NCBI GenBank assembly: GCA_030015575.1
Contig: CM057337.1
Coordinates: forward strand, 291,734,044 to 291,798,043
Reading direction: 5' to 3'
Source: Agapanthus africanus
Taxonomy: Eukaryota > Streptophyta > Magnoliopsida > Asparagales > Amaryllidaceae
DNA: 64,000 nucleotides
Both the position numbers and the translations under genes were made by a program. Within the stretch, counting starts at the first letter, position 1, and each line of letters begins with the position of its first letter. A model generated the notes under the pieces. The model did not search any database. It was given only the letters and a program-made list of their open reading frames with translations, and was not told where the DNA came from. This document shows positions 24,056 through 34,982 of this stretch, one piece after another.

Positions 24056-24689
24056 ACTTGAGACCATCCTTAAAGTATTTCATACACTGATTTTGTGTAG
24101 AAGTGATGATGTTGTACTCGTGTAACCAAGGCCGGCCGAGCAATGCGTTATAGCATGTTTTGGCGTCAATGACATGAAATTTAATATCCGTGACAAGTAA
24201 CCCGAATCGTAATGTCACTATCACAGACCTGAAAGTCCGCGATGACTGGGAGTCAAAACCAGAAATGGTGATTTTATCACAAGCGAGATGCTGGACGCTC
24301 ATACAGATTTCTTTTAACACCCGCACGTTAAAGAGATTAACGGAAGACCCATTGTCGACCAAGATTTTGCCAATCTTTATATCATGGCAGTATCCTGAGA
24401 CATAAAGGGGACGGTTATGCTCGCACGTCCCAAGGAGGAGGTCTTCGTCGCCGAAGATGATATCGGCTGTGTGTACTTCCTCTAGCTCGTCCATCATCTT
24501 TTCTTCAGCGAGAAAGGCTTGAAATTGCTCTGGCTCTTGTAGCGCCTTGATCAATGAATCTCTTGCTTCTTTGGATAGTAAAAGGGCATCGAGAATGCTG
24601 AGCTGCGAGGGTAACTTCCTCAAGTGCGCCAGAACGTTGTAGTCCATTTTGTTCTTCTTTGGCGGGTCCTCGGCAGTCAGCTCTTTCAT
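24056..24689 (-). pseudogene. Tat protease region
   Basis: Contains the aspartic-protease-like active-site motif LVDNGSSVNLF (D-N-G-S in place of D-T/S-G), the FHVIDAKTCYNALLGRPWLH region and, N-terminally, AHLRKLPSQLSILDALLLSKEARD. All are familiar in plant Tat polyproteins. The frame is open to the GGTAT target site of element A and continues correctly at 12127 once A and one duplication are removed. Known role: cuts the polyprotein into its mature parts. Confidence 0.85.
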
Positions 24690-26338
24690 GACTTGGTCAT
24701 CCAGGGCGATATCCTCAGAGTCCTTTTATTTCCCCTTATCTTTTCTACTCGTGGGTCCGAGATTCTTTTCTAGGTGCGTGCGATTGCGCAGCTGGATGTT
24801 TTCACAGGCCTTCGGTTCTTCCTCCTTCCCCAGTGCGGATTCTTTAAAGAGGGGGCCAAGAGCCATCTCCTCGTCAGAGTCGATCCCGAATGTGAGAATT
24901 TGCGATCCCCCGGTGTTGGCCATGCGACAGTTACCGGTATTTCTTTTATACTCCTCAGTCGCGCTTCTTTGCTCCCCCCGAGTTTCGCGTTTCATCCGCT
25001 TAAAATGTTCCCGGTGTGCAACATATCCCTGCCACTATCTTTTAAAAGCATTGCACTCCTCGGTGGGGTGCGAAATCTTTCGATGATATGAGCAGTGGCT
25101 AGGATGCATCTCTGCTTCCCCGGTAATGTTTCCTTCGGAGGGTGGTAGCTTCATTCCAATTGATATGACTTTAGCAAACATTTTCCTCATCTTGAACTTT
25201 TTTTTATCCGTGACGGCTGTTCTTTGACTCGGAGGAAGTGTCTCGACTCTTTCGTCTAGTCGTCGGCATTTGGCTCTTTAAAATATGGCCATCTCACGCT
25301 CCCGATCAGCTTTACTTTTCAGGAGAGGTTCGTTTAGGAATGCGTCGATCATTTCATATGACGGCCCCAGAAGTTCCGATTCTGGCTCTGCCCCCAGTTT
25401 CATTATGCAAGAAGCCTTTTCATCGTCTGTAAACGAGTGAGAGATCATATGACAACTTGCTACTTAATCCTCATATCCATCCGACGAATCTTCTCCATCA
25501 TTTTCGTCGTCAAGGACTGGCCGAGGAACTCTTGAAGCGTGATTGGGGTCCGCGGCTTCTGGTTTTACTCTTCAAGCTCGTCAATCTGTTTCTGTAGGTC
25601 CGTGCGCTTGTCGCCGGGCATCACGGGCTTTTTGGATCTCTTCTTCTTATTCTTTGAAGATTTTAACGGCTGGGTGTGAACACTTTGGCTATTACCACCA
25701 ATCTTTGGAGTTGGGCACGGCTTCAGCATCCCTTCGATGATCTGGGGTTCCGGCGGATTCTTCCACCTGATTGCCGGGCATGTCTGGAGATCAGTCAGTA
25801 TCCTTTTGGTTTTGGCCGAAAGAACGACCTCCTATGGAGCTTCTTCAACAAAAGAACACGTTGCCCCCATTGTGTCCGTCTTCTTAGGAGTGTGCTGTTG
25901 TGGTGGGTTTACTTTCCACTTCTCAGACAACGCGAACATGACTTGTAGTTATTGATCTTCGATCCATCCCTTAAAGAAGAAGCAATCCTCGATCGGATGG
26001 CTTACCGTTTGGTGGTAAGGGCAATAATTAGGATTATTCACTTCGCTGGGCTGCGGCGGTCGCCTGGGATTCGGTAAATTGATAAGCCTGTTGCACATAG
26101 CTAGCTCAAACAGCCTCTTCGTTTTATCCCGCAGGAATGAGAAAGGATGCTTCATTTTCTCGTTATAATAGCGCCGTCTCTCTTCCAGTTGATCTGCTAG
26201 CTTTGGGGCACTGGGCTGCTGTTGAGTATTCGCAATGAAGGTCGCCTTCCCTTTACCCTTGTCGTTCCGAGGTTCCGGCTTCGGGGGAGACGGTCTGTGA
26301 CTCATTTCATCCATCTGGGCTAGCTTATCAATTAAAGC
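24690..26338 (-). pseudogene. Tat gag-protease linker with zinc-finger-like modules 1 and 2
   Basis: Module 1 (about 26000-26060) shows KTKRLFELAM then CPYHQTVSHPIEDC. Module 2 (about 25040-25090) shows CSYHRKISHPTEEC. Both follow C-x2-H-x4-H-x4-C and are preceded by similar coil-like stretches, as is module 3 at 10870. The region between (25100-25948) is basic and broken by several stops. The segment after module 2 (24995-24726) is acidic and leads into the protease. A stop at about 26339 separates it from gag. Confidence 0.7.
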
Positions 26339-27211
26339 CTAGAACGTGGTCGGTTTAAAGAACATCTTGAACTGTGAAATAGTTGCATGAGGGTCTAGGG
26401 TGCCCACGAACATGCCTACTGCTGGTGCTTCTTCGATGCGTTGTTCACACTTTGACCACAGATTTCGCCATCGGATTGCGTATTGGACCCATGTTTTGCC
26501 TGGCTTTAACCTCACATTGATCAATGCTGTTATCAGGGTGCGTTCACTTGCGCTCGCGAATCGCTGGGTGAACAATAACTCCATTTCTGCGAAAGTTCTG
26601 ACGGAGTCTTTTGGAAGTTCGGAGTACCACTCAAACGCCGTCTCCGATAAGCTGCCGACGAATTGGCAGAGCAAAAGCATATCATCGCCCCCGGTGTTGC
26701 CGCACAGAGCTCTGAACTGGGCGACGTGCTGGTGGGGATTGCCCGTCTCCTTGTACACGTGGAATTTCGGGATCGTATAGCCCGGCGGGTATTTTATCTG
26801 ATCATACCAACCCGGATATGGTCGCCCAGTTTTGAAAACTTGGTCGGCTGCCTCATTTGCTTGGTGAACTCTTATTTGCTGGGCAATATAGTCATCCAGG
26901 GCAGCTTTAGAAATGGTTTCCTCCTTGGCTGTTGAAAGAGCCGGCAGGGGATTTGATGTTTCTCCTCTATCATCCTCAAGGACAATCGGAGGATCTTCAG
27001 CTAGGGGATCCGGCTGGATCATCATGCCGACCATGTCTTGGAAGAGAAGTGCCATTTGCTTTATATTAGCCGCTTGTTCCGCAGCCTCCTTGTCCTTCTT
27101 TTCGAGCATTCTACGAAGGAATTCAGCATCAGTCTCGTGTTCGTGACGTTGTTCCGATGACGCCTCTGGGCTCTCTTTTAGCCCGGTGAGTGCGGCCATC
27201 GGAGTCAGCAT
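26339..27211 (-). pseudogene. Tat Gag core (Retrotrans_gag type)
   Basis: About 290 open codons. After a charged, coil-like N-terminal part comes YPPGYTIPKFHVYKETGNP, HVAQFRALCG, FVGSLSETAFEWYSELP and FAEMELLFTQRF. This is the capsid-like Retrotrans_gag domain of plant gypsy elements. Known role: forms the particle in which the RNA is packed. Two stops lie just upstream (27212-27235) and one at the end, all in the same frame as the flanking sequence, so they look like point mutations in a once-continuous polyprotein. Confidence 0.88.
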
Positions 27212-28455
27212 CTCTTAGAACTTCTGCTGCTGCTATTCCTGGGCTCTTGTGATGGATCGGGTGAGTGGCCGGTGGCCCGTAGAAGCGCGGCTATCCTCCT
27301 TCCCGGATGCCATGTAAACGGTATGGACTGTTATGCCCCCAGACTTAGGGCGTTTGGGCTCGACGTTTTTATGGTCTGCCACGTTCATAGGGGCTTTCTC
27401 TGGCCTCCTTCTTTTCTGAGTGGTTGATGTTGAGGGGGCCGCTGCAGTGTGCTCCCAAGTAGTTGTCGTCTTTTGTGGCTTAACAGGACGATTTTCTTCC
27501 TGTTGGGCCTTCAGCTTCTTCTGCTGGCAGGGGTAGTCTTGATTAACCACTGAGTTCTGGACCTGCCGCCAAACTTTGTAGATCTTGGAGGACAGCCGCT
27601 GAGTGGACTGTTCTGGCTTTGCTTCCGCAATCTTCTCCAGTGGAGGAGGATATGTTTTTAGTACGGCGGTAGGAGAATTTCTACGCAGTTTATTCAGCAG
27701 CTCGAAGCTGTTCCCGGTTGGAACAGCAGCATTAATTTCCGCCGTTGGGGCTGGTGGAGTTAGCCCAGAGAGGGAGTTGCCCCCGTCCTTCCTTTCCTGG
27801 CGCCAGTAGCGACGTCGAGCGTATCGAGCCGATGGAGTTAGATTGGTGACGAGGATGGCTTCGTCTTGCCCCCAGTTCAGATGAGGGGCTGTTGCTGGCG
27901 TCAGCCTGTTGAAGACTGATGTCCTTTGAGTAACAGGTGCGGGGTCGGGACAGTCAGTCTTGTAAAGACCGACCCCTTAGCAGGAGAAGCCGCCTTGATG
28001 ACTTCAGGAGCAGGGTTGGTTACTCTCTTCGGAATAACATTCTCTGGGATTGCAAGCTTCATTGTGGGCCCACAGGAATTTTGGCCCAATCTGGAGAAGA
28101 CCGAGGCACTGGTGTTGGACGACCCGTTGAGAGGGGCCGCAGTAGCTGTAAGTCGATCGAAGATCGACTTCTTGGGAGCTTCTGGTATGGGTACGGGAGC
28201 AGTGAAGCTTGTTGGCGGGAGCATGGTCCCAAAAAACAATCCAGTAGTAGCCTGGGTGACCTGTTCTACCGGCATCGTGAACAGGGACACAGCTTGAGGT
28301 CCATAAGCTACACCTCCAGGTGAGGCGGAGCGTAGGTTGCAGTTGCAGTTGGAACATCTTGCATAAGTGGACGCCATTGATTCTTTGCTTTCTGCAGCAA
28401 TCAACCTTGAAACCCAAGGGCAACCATTAGCAAACTGCGATTGGTTCGCGAACAC
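27212..28455 (-). pseudogene. Tat polyprotein N-terminal region with SVFxRL repeats
   Basis: The likely start is the Met at 28377 (MASTYARC...). Four short motifs follow at irregular spacing: KSIFDRLT, ASVFSRLG, GSVFTRLT and TSVFNRLT; the last is reached after a frameshift near 27915. The rest is rich in P, T, K and R and ends with RPLTRSITRAQE. I recognise no catalytic domain. SVFDRL-like motifs are familiar from plant gypsy polyproteins; their role is not known to me. Confidence 0.65.
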
Positions 28456-28605
28456 GACACACGAAGTGTGGAGTGGAAAGAGGAAAAGGTCCCACCGGAC
28501 ATGGCAGAATCTGTTTACCGCCGGAAACCTGGAAGACGAACGTCTTGCCTGAATCTAGGGGCAGATGCTAATTGGTGCTATCCGTCGACCTCTCCGAAGA
28601 TGCCA

Positions 28606-28623
28606 AGTTGATTTATGGCACCA
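28606..28623 (-). other. Probable primer-binding site, Tat
   Basis: On the minus strand TGGTGCCATAAATCAA begins directly after an LTR end reading GATACA. The TGGTGCC start is the usual form for a tRNA ending GGCACCA; the tRNA species is not assigned. The 28456-28605 stretch is the short gag leader. Confidence 0.65.
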
Positions 28624-29177
28624 TGTATCGAAGGTTTAAACGGATGTAGCCAATGTAGCAGACTTCGTCAGATTCCCCCTCATTCGAGGGGTTTTTGATT
28701 GTGGGGACGCTCTTCCCTGTAGGCGCAAGCCCCTGCAGTTAATTATGCTGCCGCATCGCGGGAACAACTTTCTCCTTCTCCATATGGTCGCATCGTGTCG
28801 TGGGTGTTTGTTTTGTGTTCGGTTGCCCGTGGATTGTATACGGAGACTAATGTGTGTTGTCGCGCATAGGACGTGGACCAGTCCAAATCCGTATCTTTCT
28901 TAGATTTGGGTTTGGGGGGGTTATGTTTAAGGATACGTTAGCCTTATTTGAGGCTACGATCAACTTAAACGTTTGTTAAGGATACGTTAGTCTAATTCTA
29001 GACTAAGATCAACTTAACGGGATCATTTAGATCCAATAAGAGAGCAATTAGGCTCTATTATTTAGTTTAGTGACATTGCGGTCGATAATTAGTTTAAGGA
29101 CATTACGGTATATTGTTAGGTTTAAGACATCGCGGTCGAGCTTAAGGACATAATAGTCCGTGAGTTTAAGGACCTCA
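28624..29177 (-). repeat. Tat 5' LTR, inner piece (3' end of the LTR)
   Basis: Begins TGTATCGAAGG on the plus strand (so CA-ended on the minus strand) next to the primer site. From about 29060 it holds 72-bp-type repeats (GTTTAAGACATCGCGGTCG) and is interrupted at CCTCA (29173-29177) by copia A. It continues at 50536. No ORF. Confidence 0.6.
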
Positions 29178-29445
29178 TGTTGGATATATGTATGTCCTAA
29201 AGGCCATTATATGATAGTGGATGTATTTGCACATGTATATATATTCAGTATACATTCTTGCTCGACATGATAGTATGCTATCTGGTTCTTCTTTATCTGA
29301 CATGTTGATTTGATCATTCTTTTATTCATTCATACATGCTGATAAAGCCCTGAGGATATCGGCTTGACTACTGTGATTATGATGGAGATCATACTAGTGG
29401 GACATCTGTAGTCTATAAGCATATCCTGGAATGTCCCTAGTCGTA

Positions 29446-29474
29446 GGTATATCGAGACGGGGCATTGATATACC
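29446..29474 (+). other. Conserved LTR hairpin alpha, copia A copy
   Basis: GGTATATCGA with TTGATATACC across loop GACGGGGCA. Relative to copia D (GGAGTATCGA/TCGATACTCC) two stem positions change on both sides so that pairing is kept. Confidence 0.55.
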
Positions 29475-29737
29475 AGAGTAGACTAGCGTATATGATACTA
29501 GACCCATACGATGGGCGATGAATGTTCCCACATTCATCGATGTTTGACATCAAGATCATATACGGGTGCTCAGCGGTGACTGGGTACACTGGACGGACTC
29601 ACCGAGAACTCCTATATGGAATTATATCTATCGTCGGATAGCAGTTCTCAGGTGACACTGGTACAGGTTAGTTTGTAGACCCGAGATCGTCATAGAGACT
29701 TGTGTGTTCTCCCACTGTGCTTTGATTGCCACCCTAC

Positions 29738-29757
29738 CACGGCTCTACTGAGTTGTG
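29738..29757 (+). other. Conserved LTR hairpin beta, copia A copy
   Basis: CACGGCTC-TACT-GAGTTGTG; pairs remain as G-C or G-T wobble relative to the solo LTR 1 copy. Confidence 0.5.
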
Positions 29758-30776
29758 CAAACAGGTGGCCGTTGGGTATAGTCCCGAGACACACGAAGGC
29801 AATGAGCGATAAGAGGGGTTTCGTCTCTCCCGGTATTGGGAGTTGATGCTGTGCTGTGCCCGACTGGTTATATCGGTAAGTCCCTAGCCAGGGCTGCTGT
29901 GATTTGCTGATAAGTGATATCAGTAGTTTCTCGATCTGTTAAAGACCATTCACCGGCACGACTTATTGAGTTATTGGGGTCAACGTGACCATCGCTAGGC
30001 TCGATATGCAGCATATCTGACGATGAGACCGGACTGTACGGTAGTGTTGCCAGTAGGCTCGACGGGAGTTGTAGCAGGTTCGCTTGTTTTCTTCTGATCG
30101 CTCGATACCCGGGTGGCCGTTACGTTTAGCCGACCGCTTGCGGCTTGGGGGTGCTTGATATGATCATCACCCACTGCCGGTGTATTGACGAGTCTTAGAG
30201 TCCCACAAAAGAGTTACCTAGTCCATGCGAAACGTTGTGGTGCGCGTATGCGATATGCGCATGGACCCGATTAAAATGCACGTATAGGATACCGTATATT
30301 GATCGGGCGGCATGCTTTTGGTGGGGTCATATGTGATATGGCCGGATTGATAAATCAAGTGTTGATTTATCATTTAACCATTAGTTTTCTCACTTAAAAC
30401 CTTTTCTTGTATATGATGGATGTATGCATGCATGTTTGTTTTTTCTTTCTTTCTAGTTTCATGCACATATGGATGTGCATACAAACATACATACATACAT
30501 ACATACATACATCATCTATCATGGTTGTTTACACATTGAAAATGATGGCAATATAAGACTCACACCATGGATAAATATATAAATTATTATTTGATTTTTT
30601 GTTTAAAACAAAATGGAAAAGGAAAGGATAATTCTTGACTTGTTTCTACATTCTTCTTTAACCTAACCATCCTCACCTACCCTTAACCATGGATTAAACT
30701 TTCCTTCAATGTTTCAAACTCTAATTAAATAATAACTCAAACATTTAACCATGGTTTGAGATGAGAAGAAACAAAA

Positions 30777-30830
30777 TATATATAGATATATCTTCATTTC
30801 TTTTCTAAAAAGTTAATCTTTTCTCTTCTT
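30777..30830 (+). promoter_or_regulatory. Copia A core promoter (TATA and pyrimidine patch)
   Basis: TATATATA at 30777-30784, followed by a CT-rich stretch (TTCATTTCTTTTC, CTTTTCTCTTCTTC) typical of plant TATA plus Y-patch promoters. Transcription would start some 30 bases on, leaving about 450-500 bases of R and U5. Confidence 0.55.
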
Positions 30831-31125
30831 CAAAAGAAAAGCCATCATCTTCCTCCTCCTTCTTCCTTTGCTCTCTAGTTTCTTCTAGTGAGCAAAACAC
30901 ACATCAAGAAAGGTTTTTGAAGTGAGAATTAGAACCACAACATCATTCTACACAAGTTTAGCCCACTTGTTTAGAGTGTTATCTTCTTTTCTTCTCTTGG
31001 AAAGCGAAGTTGATAGCTTGGACTAGGAGCTTCGGGTGGATCGTCGTGGACACTAGAAGACTTCAAGAGAACCTTCCTCCAACTCTCAAGTGACCAAGGA
31101 GTCCAGCGTAGGGAGCTACAAAGGT

Positions 31126-31130
31126 TTTAC
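31126..31130. repeat. Target-site duplication TTTAC, left copy
   Basis: TTTAC recurs at 41839-41843 after element B. Confidence 0.95.
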
Positions 31131-32801
31131 TGTAACGTTTTGAAAATCGTCTTGGTGAAATTTCGGAAAATCGGTAAAATAAAGGGGTTTTCTGTAAAAA
31201 GTCAAAATACAAATATCTTTATTATAAAAGTAAATATACATATTCTAGCTATGTAATTGCTATTATTTGTTGTTTATTGAGCCACTGGTGAAATTTCAAA
31301 TTTTCTGAAAATTTTTCCGAAATTAATTATTTTAATGTTGTTTTAAGCCGTCGCTAATACATTTAATTAGGAAAAATTACAAATAGGAATAGGTTAATCA
31401 TGCACTAATGAACCATGGCAAATATATAAAAAGTTGTAACATGCTTGTTTTATTTTTTTTTGTGTCTCTCCAAACTCTAGTGAATTCTATGATAAAATAA
31501 ATTAAGAAATAAATTAAAACAATGTAACTAATGAATAGACTAAAATGGGTGTGATAAATTAATAATATTCCACTCACACATCTCTCTCTCTCTGCGAATG
31601 TGCAGGTCCCCCACACCCATCTCTTCATTCATCACACAATATCTTATAGTATAAGGGAAAAAAAAAATTATTAATTAAGGAAATATGTAAATAGGTAATA
31701 ATTGATGAAGGGTTCTACACATTTCTACATACTTTCCTCTCTCTCTCTTTTCCCTCTCCATTAGGCCGAGCCTTTCCTTTCAGCCCCCTCCCAATTCTTC
31801 AACTCATTCCATCTCAAATTTATTAACAAAATCCATCACAAATCAAGGAAAAACCTAACTAATTCTCCATTTAACCCTTACCCACCATTCTTTGTTCAAT
31901 TTAGCATAGATATTGGAGCATGAAACCATTCATTTGGAGGCAAAATTTCAAGTTTGATCTCAAATATTGAGGTATAATTCTAAGCTTTTGGTTTGATTGT
32001 TAGTTAATTCCTTTAATTTAGCTTATTAAGTGTTTAATTATGGCTTTAAATCCAAGTTTGAAATTTCAAGAAAAGGGGGGGTTTGAATTAGAAATAAGGT
32101 TTTATCAATTGATTATGTTTGGATGTGAAGATTAATATCTTAAGTTATGCAAAATGTAATTTAGTTGCTAAATTTGCTAATTTTTACGTTTAAATTGTTC
32201 TAATTAAGTTATTTTGTGAACTAGGTTTTTAAATTAATTATATTTTTGTGAGATAAAATTCAAATTAAGGTTTCATGTCATTATAAATATTATATTGAGT
32301 GGTTTAATGCCTCTAGTTCATGAAAATCCAAGCTAAATTGTTGTTTGTGGTATTTTGCTTGAAAAATGTTTAAAAAATTGTTAAAAGTTGCAAACTAGAA
32401 ATTTCAAATAAATGCAAAATTGTGTAATAAAATATAGTAATGGTTTGTATAGTCTAGTAATGCTATTTAATGAGTTTTATGACCATTAGTTTCATTTAAA
32501 TGTCAAGTTTTGATGAAAAACGGTATACTGGCATTTTCGGGTTTTTACGAAATTGGACGGTTTGATAGATTTTAGGGTTTCGATGGATTTAATCGTGTTT
32601 TATGGTATAAGTAATGTGTTTTAAAACTACAAGTTGTTTGATGATGTTATCTCGATCCATCGGAGTTTGTACGCCGATATCGAGCGGTATTTGGTTCTTT
32701 TGCGTGGACGGGACATAGGTTTTAACCTATGCTTGTTCCTTGTATCGTTTGACTTTTGTATGTGATTCGGTTTACGATGCTATTTATATGTTTGCGTTTA
32801 G

Positions 32802-32871
32802 GTACCCTTCAAGTGGACTGCGGGCGATGAAGAGGAGGATGGCGACACCGTCGTCGGCAGACATGGACCAG
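32802..32871 (+). other. Predicted mini-exon in element B LTR
   Basis: Acceptor TTTGCGTTTAG and donor CAG|GTGAGTAG (a near-consensus plant donor) bracket 70 bases. The layout matches element A 13964-14030. Confidence 0.45.
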
Positions 32872-32875
32872 GTGA

Positions 32876-32891
32876 GTAGATGTATATCTAC
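32876..32891 (+). other. Hairpin at the predicted mini-exon splice donor, element B
   Basis: GTAGAT-GTAT-ATCTAC begins four bases after the GT of the donor. Confidence 0.45.
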
Positions 32892-33982
32892 GGGGGGAAG
32901 TCGGGTGGATGGCGTTTAGCACCCCCGCAACGTAGAATAGGAATGGTACTTATTGACATTAGGAAACCAGATGTGACCCTAGATTCTTAATCAGTAGGAC
33001 CCTAGTATTGACCCTAGGCTGGACTAGACTGATTTAGGAAAACCATATCAGAGGATGAGTACCTTGGAAGAGGTTCGTAGGTTTTAGATAGAAACACACC
33101 CACGCACACACTGAAACTCGACATGGGGTATACGTGTATGTGTATGTATATGGAACTAGGTATAGGTATATACATATATATACAACACGTATATGTGATT
33201 CATTGATGTGATGTGATATCCGAGGTATGATGAAATAGTGTAACTGGGCTTGATGCCGTGATTCTTGGCTATACAGTCGTATTAAGTGTGAGCGGATCAT
33301 TAGAGAATGAGATAATGAACATGTATACTTAAATTATAAGGGGTAGTGATGATATTGAGGTACATGGGACTCTAAAACAGTACCCGGACTATGACTTGTG
33401 ATTGATCGCGATATGGGATATGTATGACTTGATTATGATATGATACATATGACATGATATTTCTGAGGATAAACTAATGATACTTATTATGATGGCGATG
33501 ATATATGATTGATGTAGGCGATTACAGTTTAGCACCTTGATCATGAGATGTGTTGGTAATGACATTATACGAATAATGAGACACCTAGGAGATACTTGAC
33601 CCGTACCCCGATATTGGGATGCCGTACGATGGATTTTACCGTACGAGGCATAGATATGATGATTGATCCGCACTCTTGATTCGAGGAAGCCGTACTACGT
33701 ACGTGACGCTATTGAGGCGGGATCGCCGACTATTAGAGATATTGGTTCAGACCTTAGGTAGATGCTTGTTTCTTGTTGACTAGCTTCTTAGGTTTAGTTC
33801 CTTAGGATGTTAGATGGACACTGGTTTAGGTTCGACTCACATAGTGGTAGTTGTACTCGTATCTCGCAGGGGAGTGGATAATGCACACCTGTATTTACAT
33901 TCATACTACAATCATCATGGTGCATGTTCTTTTATATGTTGCTATAATTAATATAAACTTTACCTGTTAGGACACCAGCACC

Positions 33983-34048
33983 ATTACCGATGATGCGCAT
34001 ATTCCACGCACACTTATTTGCCGGCTCACACACATCATCATCGGTAAT
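33983..34048 (+). repeat. Inverted repeat ATTACCGATGATG, element B LTR
   Basis: Perfect 13-bp arms (33983-33995, 34036-34048) with a 40-base loop. Confidence 0.7.
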
Positions 34049-34292
34049 TGCTATGTCACGTACACTTTAGATCATATTATCTTTTATTGATAGAATCAGT
34101 TAACAACTAAACCGATATAATATTCTGATCACTCTATGATGTTAAGTATAAGACATGATATTCATTACTTAGACATTCATGCATTCATATTTTCGTGTTA
34201 TCATGCAGTATTATGGGCATATGCCGACACTTATCATATAGTTACTCATGATTTTGAGATTTGGATTTCTATGAGATTTCTGGATTTTTGGG

Positions 34293-34362
34293 GAAAACCG
34301 CAAAAATATATAAAAACTTCTCTCTCTCTCCTCTTCTCTTTTTAAAATAAGATGCGGTTTTC
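34293..34362 (+). promoter_or_regulatory. TATA box inside an inverted repeat, element B LTR core promoter
   Basis: Arms GAAAACCGCA (34293-34302) and TGCGGTTTTC (34353-34362) are perfect. TATATAAAA (34307-34315) and a long CT run (34318-34343) lie between. The 3' LTR copy has one arm mismatch (C to A). Confidence 0.6.
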
Positions 34363-34969
34363 TCGTGATGTATGTGTCGTCCACCATGAGTATTTCATGT
34401 TTTCTGATGGATTTCGAGACCCGATTCGAGGAGTGGATGAACCGTCTCGGGTACATGGTGGGCCCGGTATGGTACCCCGGGGCAAGAAGATCGAGTTGTA
34501 GACGATGAGCCTGGCAGGGGAAGGCTACCTACCGGTGATGTCTGGCGCGGCGGATATCCGGAGGATACCGACCGTTGTCGTGGGATTTGATGATATGGGC
34601 CGATCCGGACTGACGGAGCCCGACATATTGAGACTTGAGGTTGCATGTGTTGTGTCGATGCTTGACACGGATTTCCATGGATTTCATTGTTGAGATTTCA
34701 GATGCTTATACACACTTTACTATGATAACAGCTAAAGGTTCTCATACATATATATCTGGATTTCAGGATTTGTTACTTTACATTCATGGTGCATGCATTT
34801 CATTTCATATGACATAGTACTATATGAGGCACGGACACGACACGGAGTATTTGCACTTATACGTAGTATTACCCTGCTATTACTAGATGTTTGGGATATA
34901 GTAGTATATTATTATGACCTAGGATAGCGTCGTGCATTCAATTTCTCTTCGTAGATGTCTTCTACTCAC

Positions 34970-34982
34970 GAGTTGGCAACTC
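34970..34982 (+). other. Palindrome GAGTTGGCAACTC, element B LTR
   Basis: Same 13 bases and flanks (CTACTCAC, ACCCCC) as element A. Confidence 0.6.

Larger units (their letters stand above)
29178..31130 (+). repeat. Copia A 5' LTR, first part
   Basis: Starts TGTTGGATATATG. Contains hairpins alpha and beta, a (CATA)n run at about 30485-30512 (shorter in the 3' LTR), a TATA box at 30777 and the conserved TTCGGGTGGATCGTC box at about 31030. A splice-donor-like AAAG|GTTTTAC stands at the break. Element B is inserted after TTTAC (31126-31130). Confidence 0.95.
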
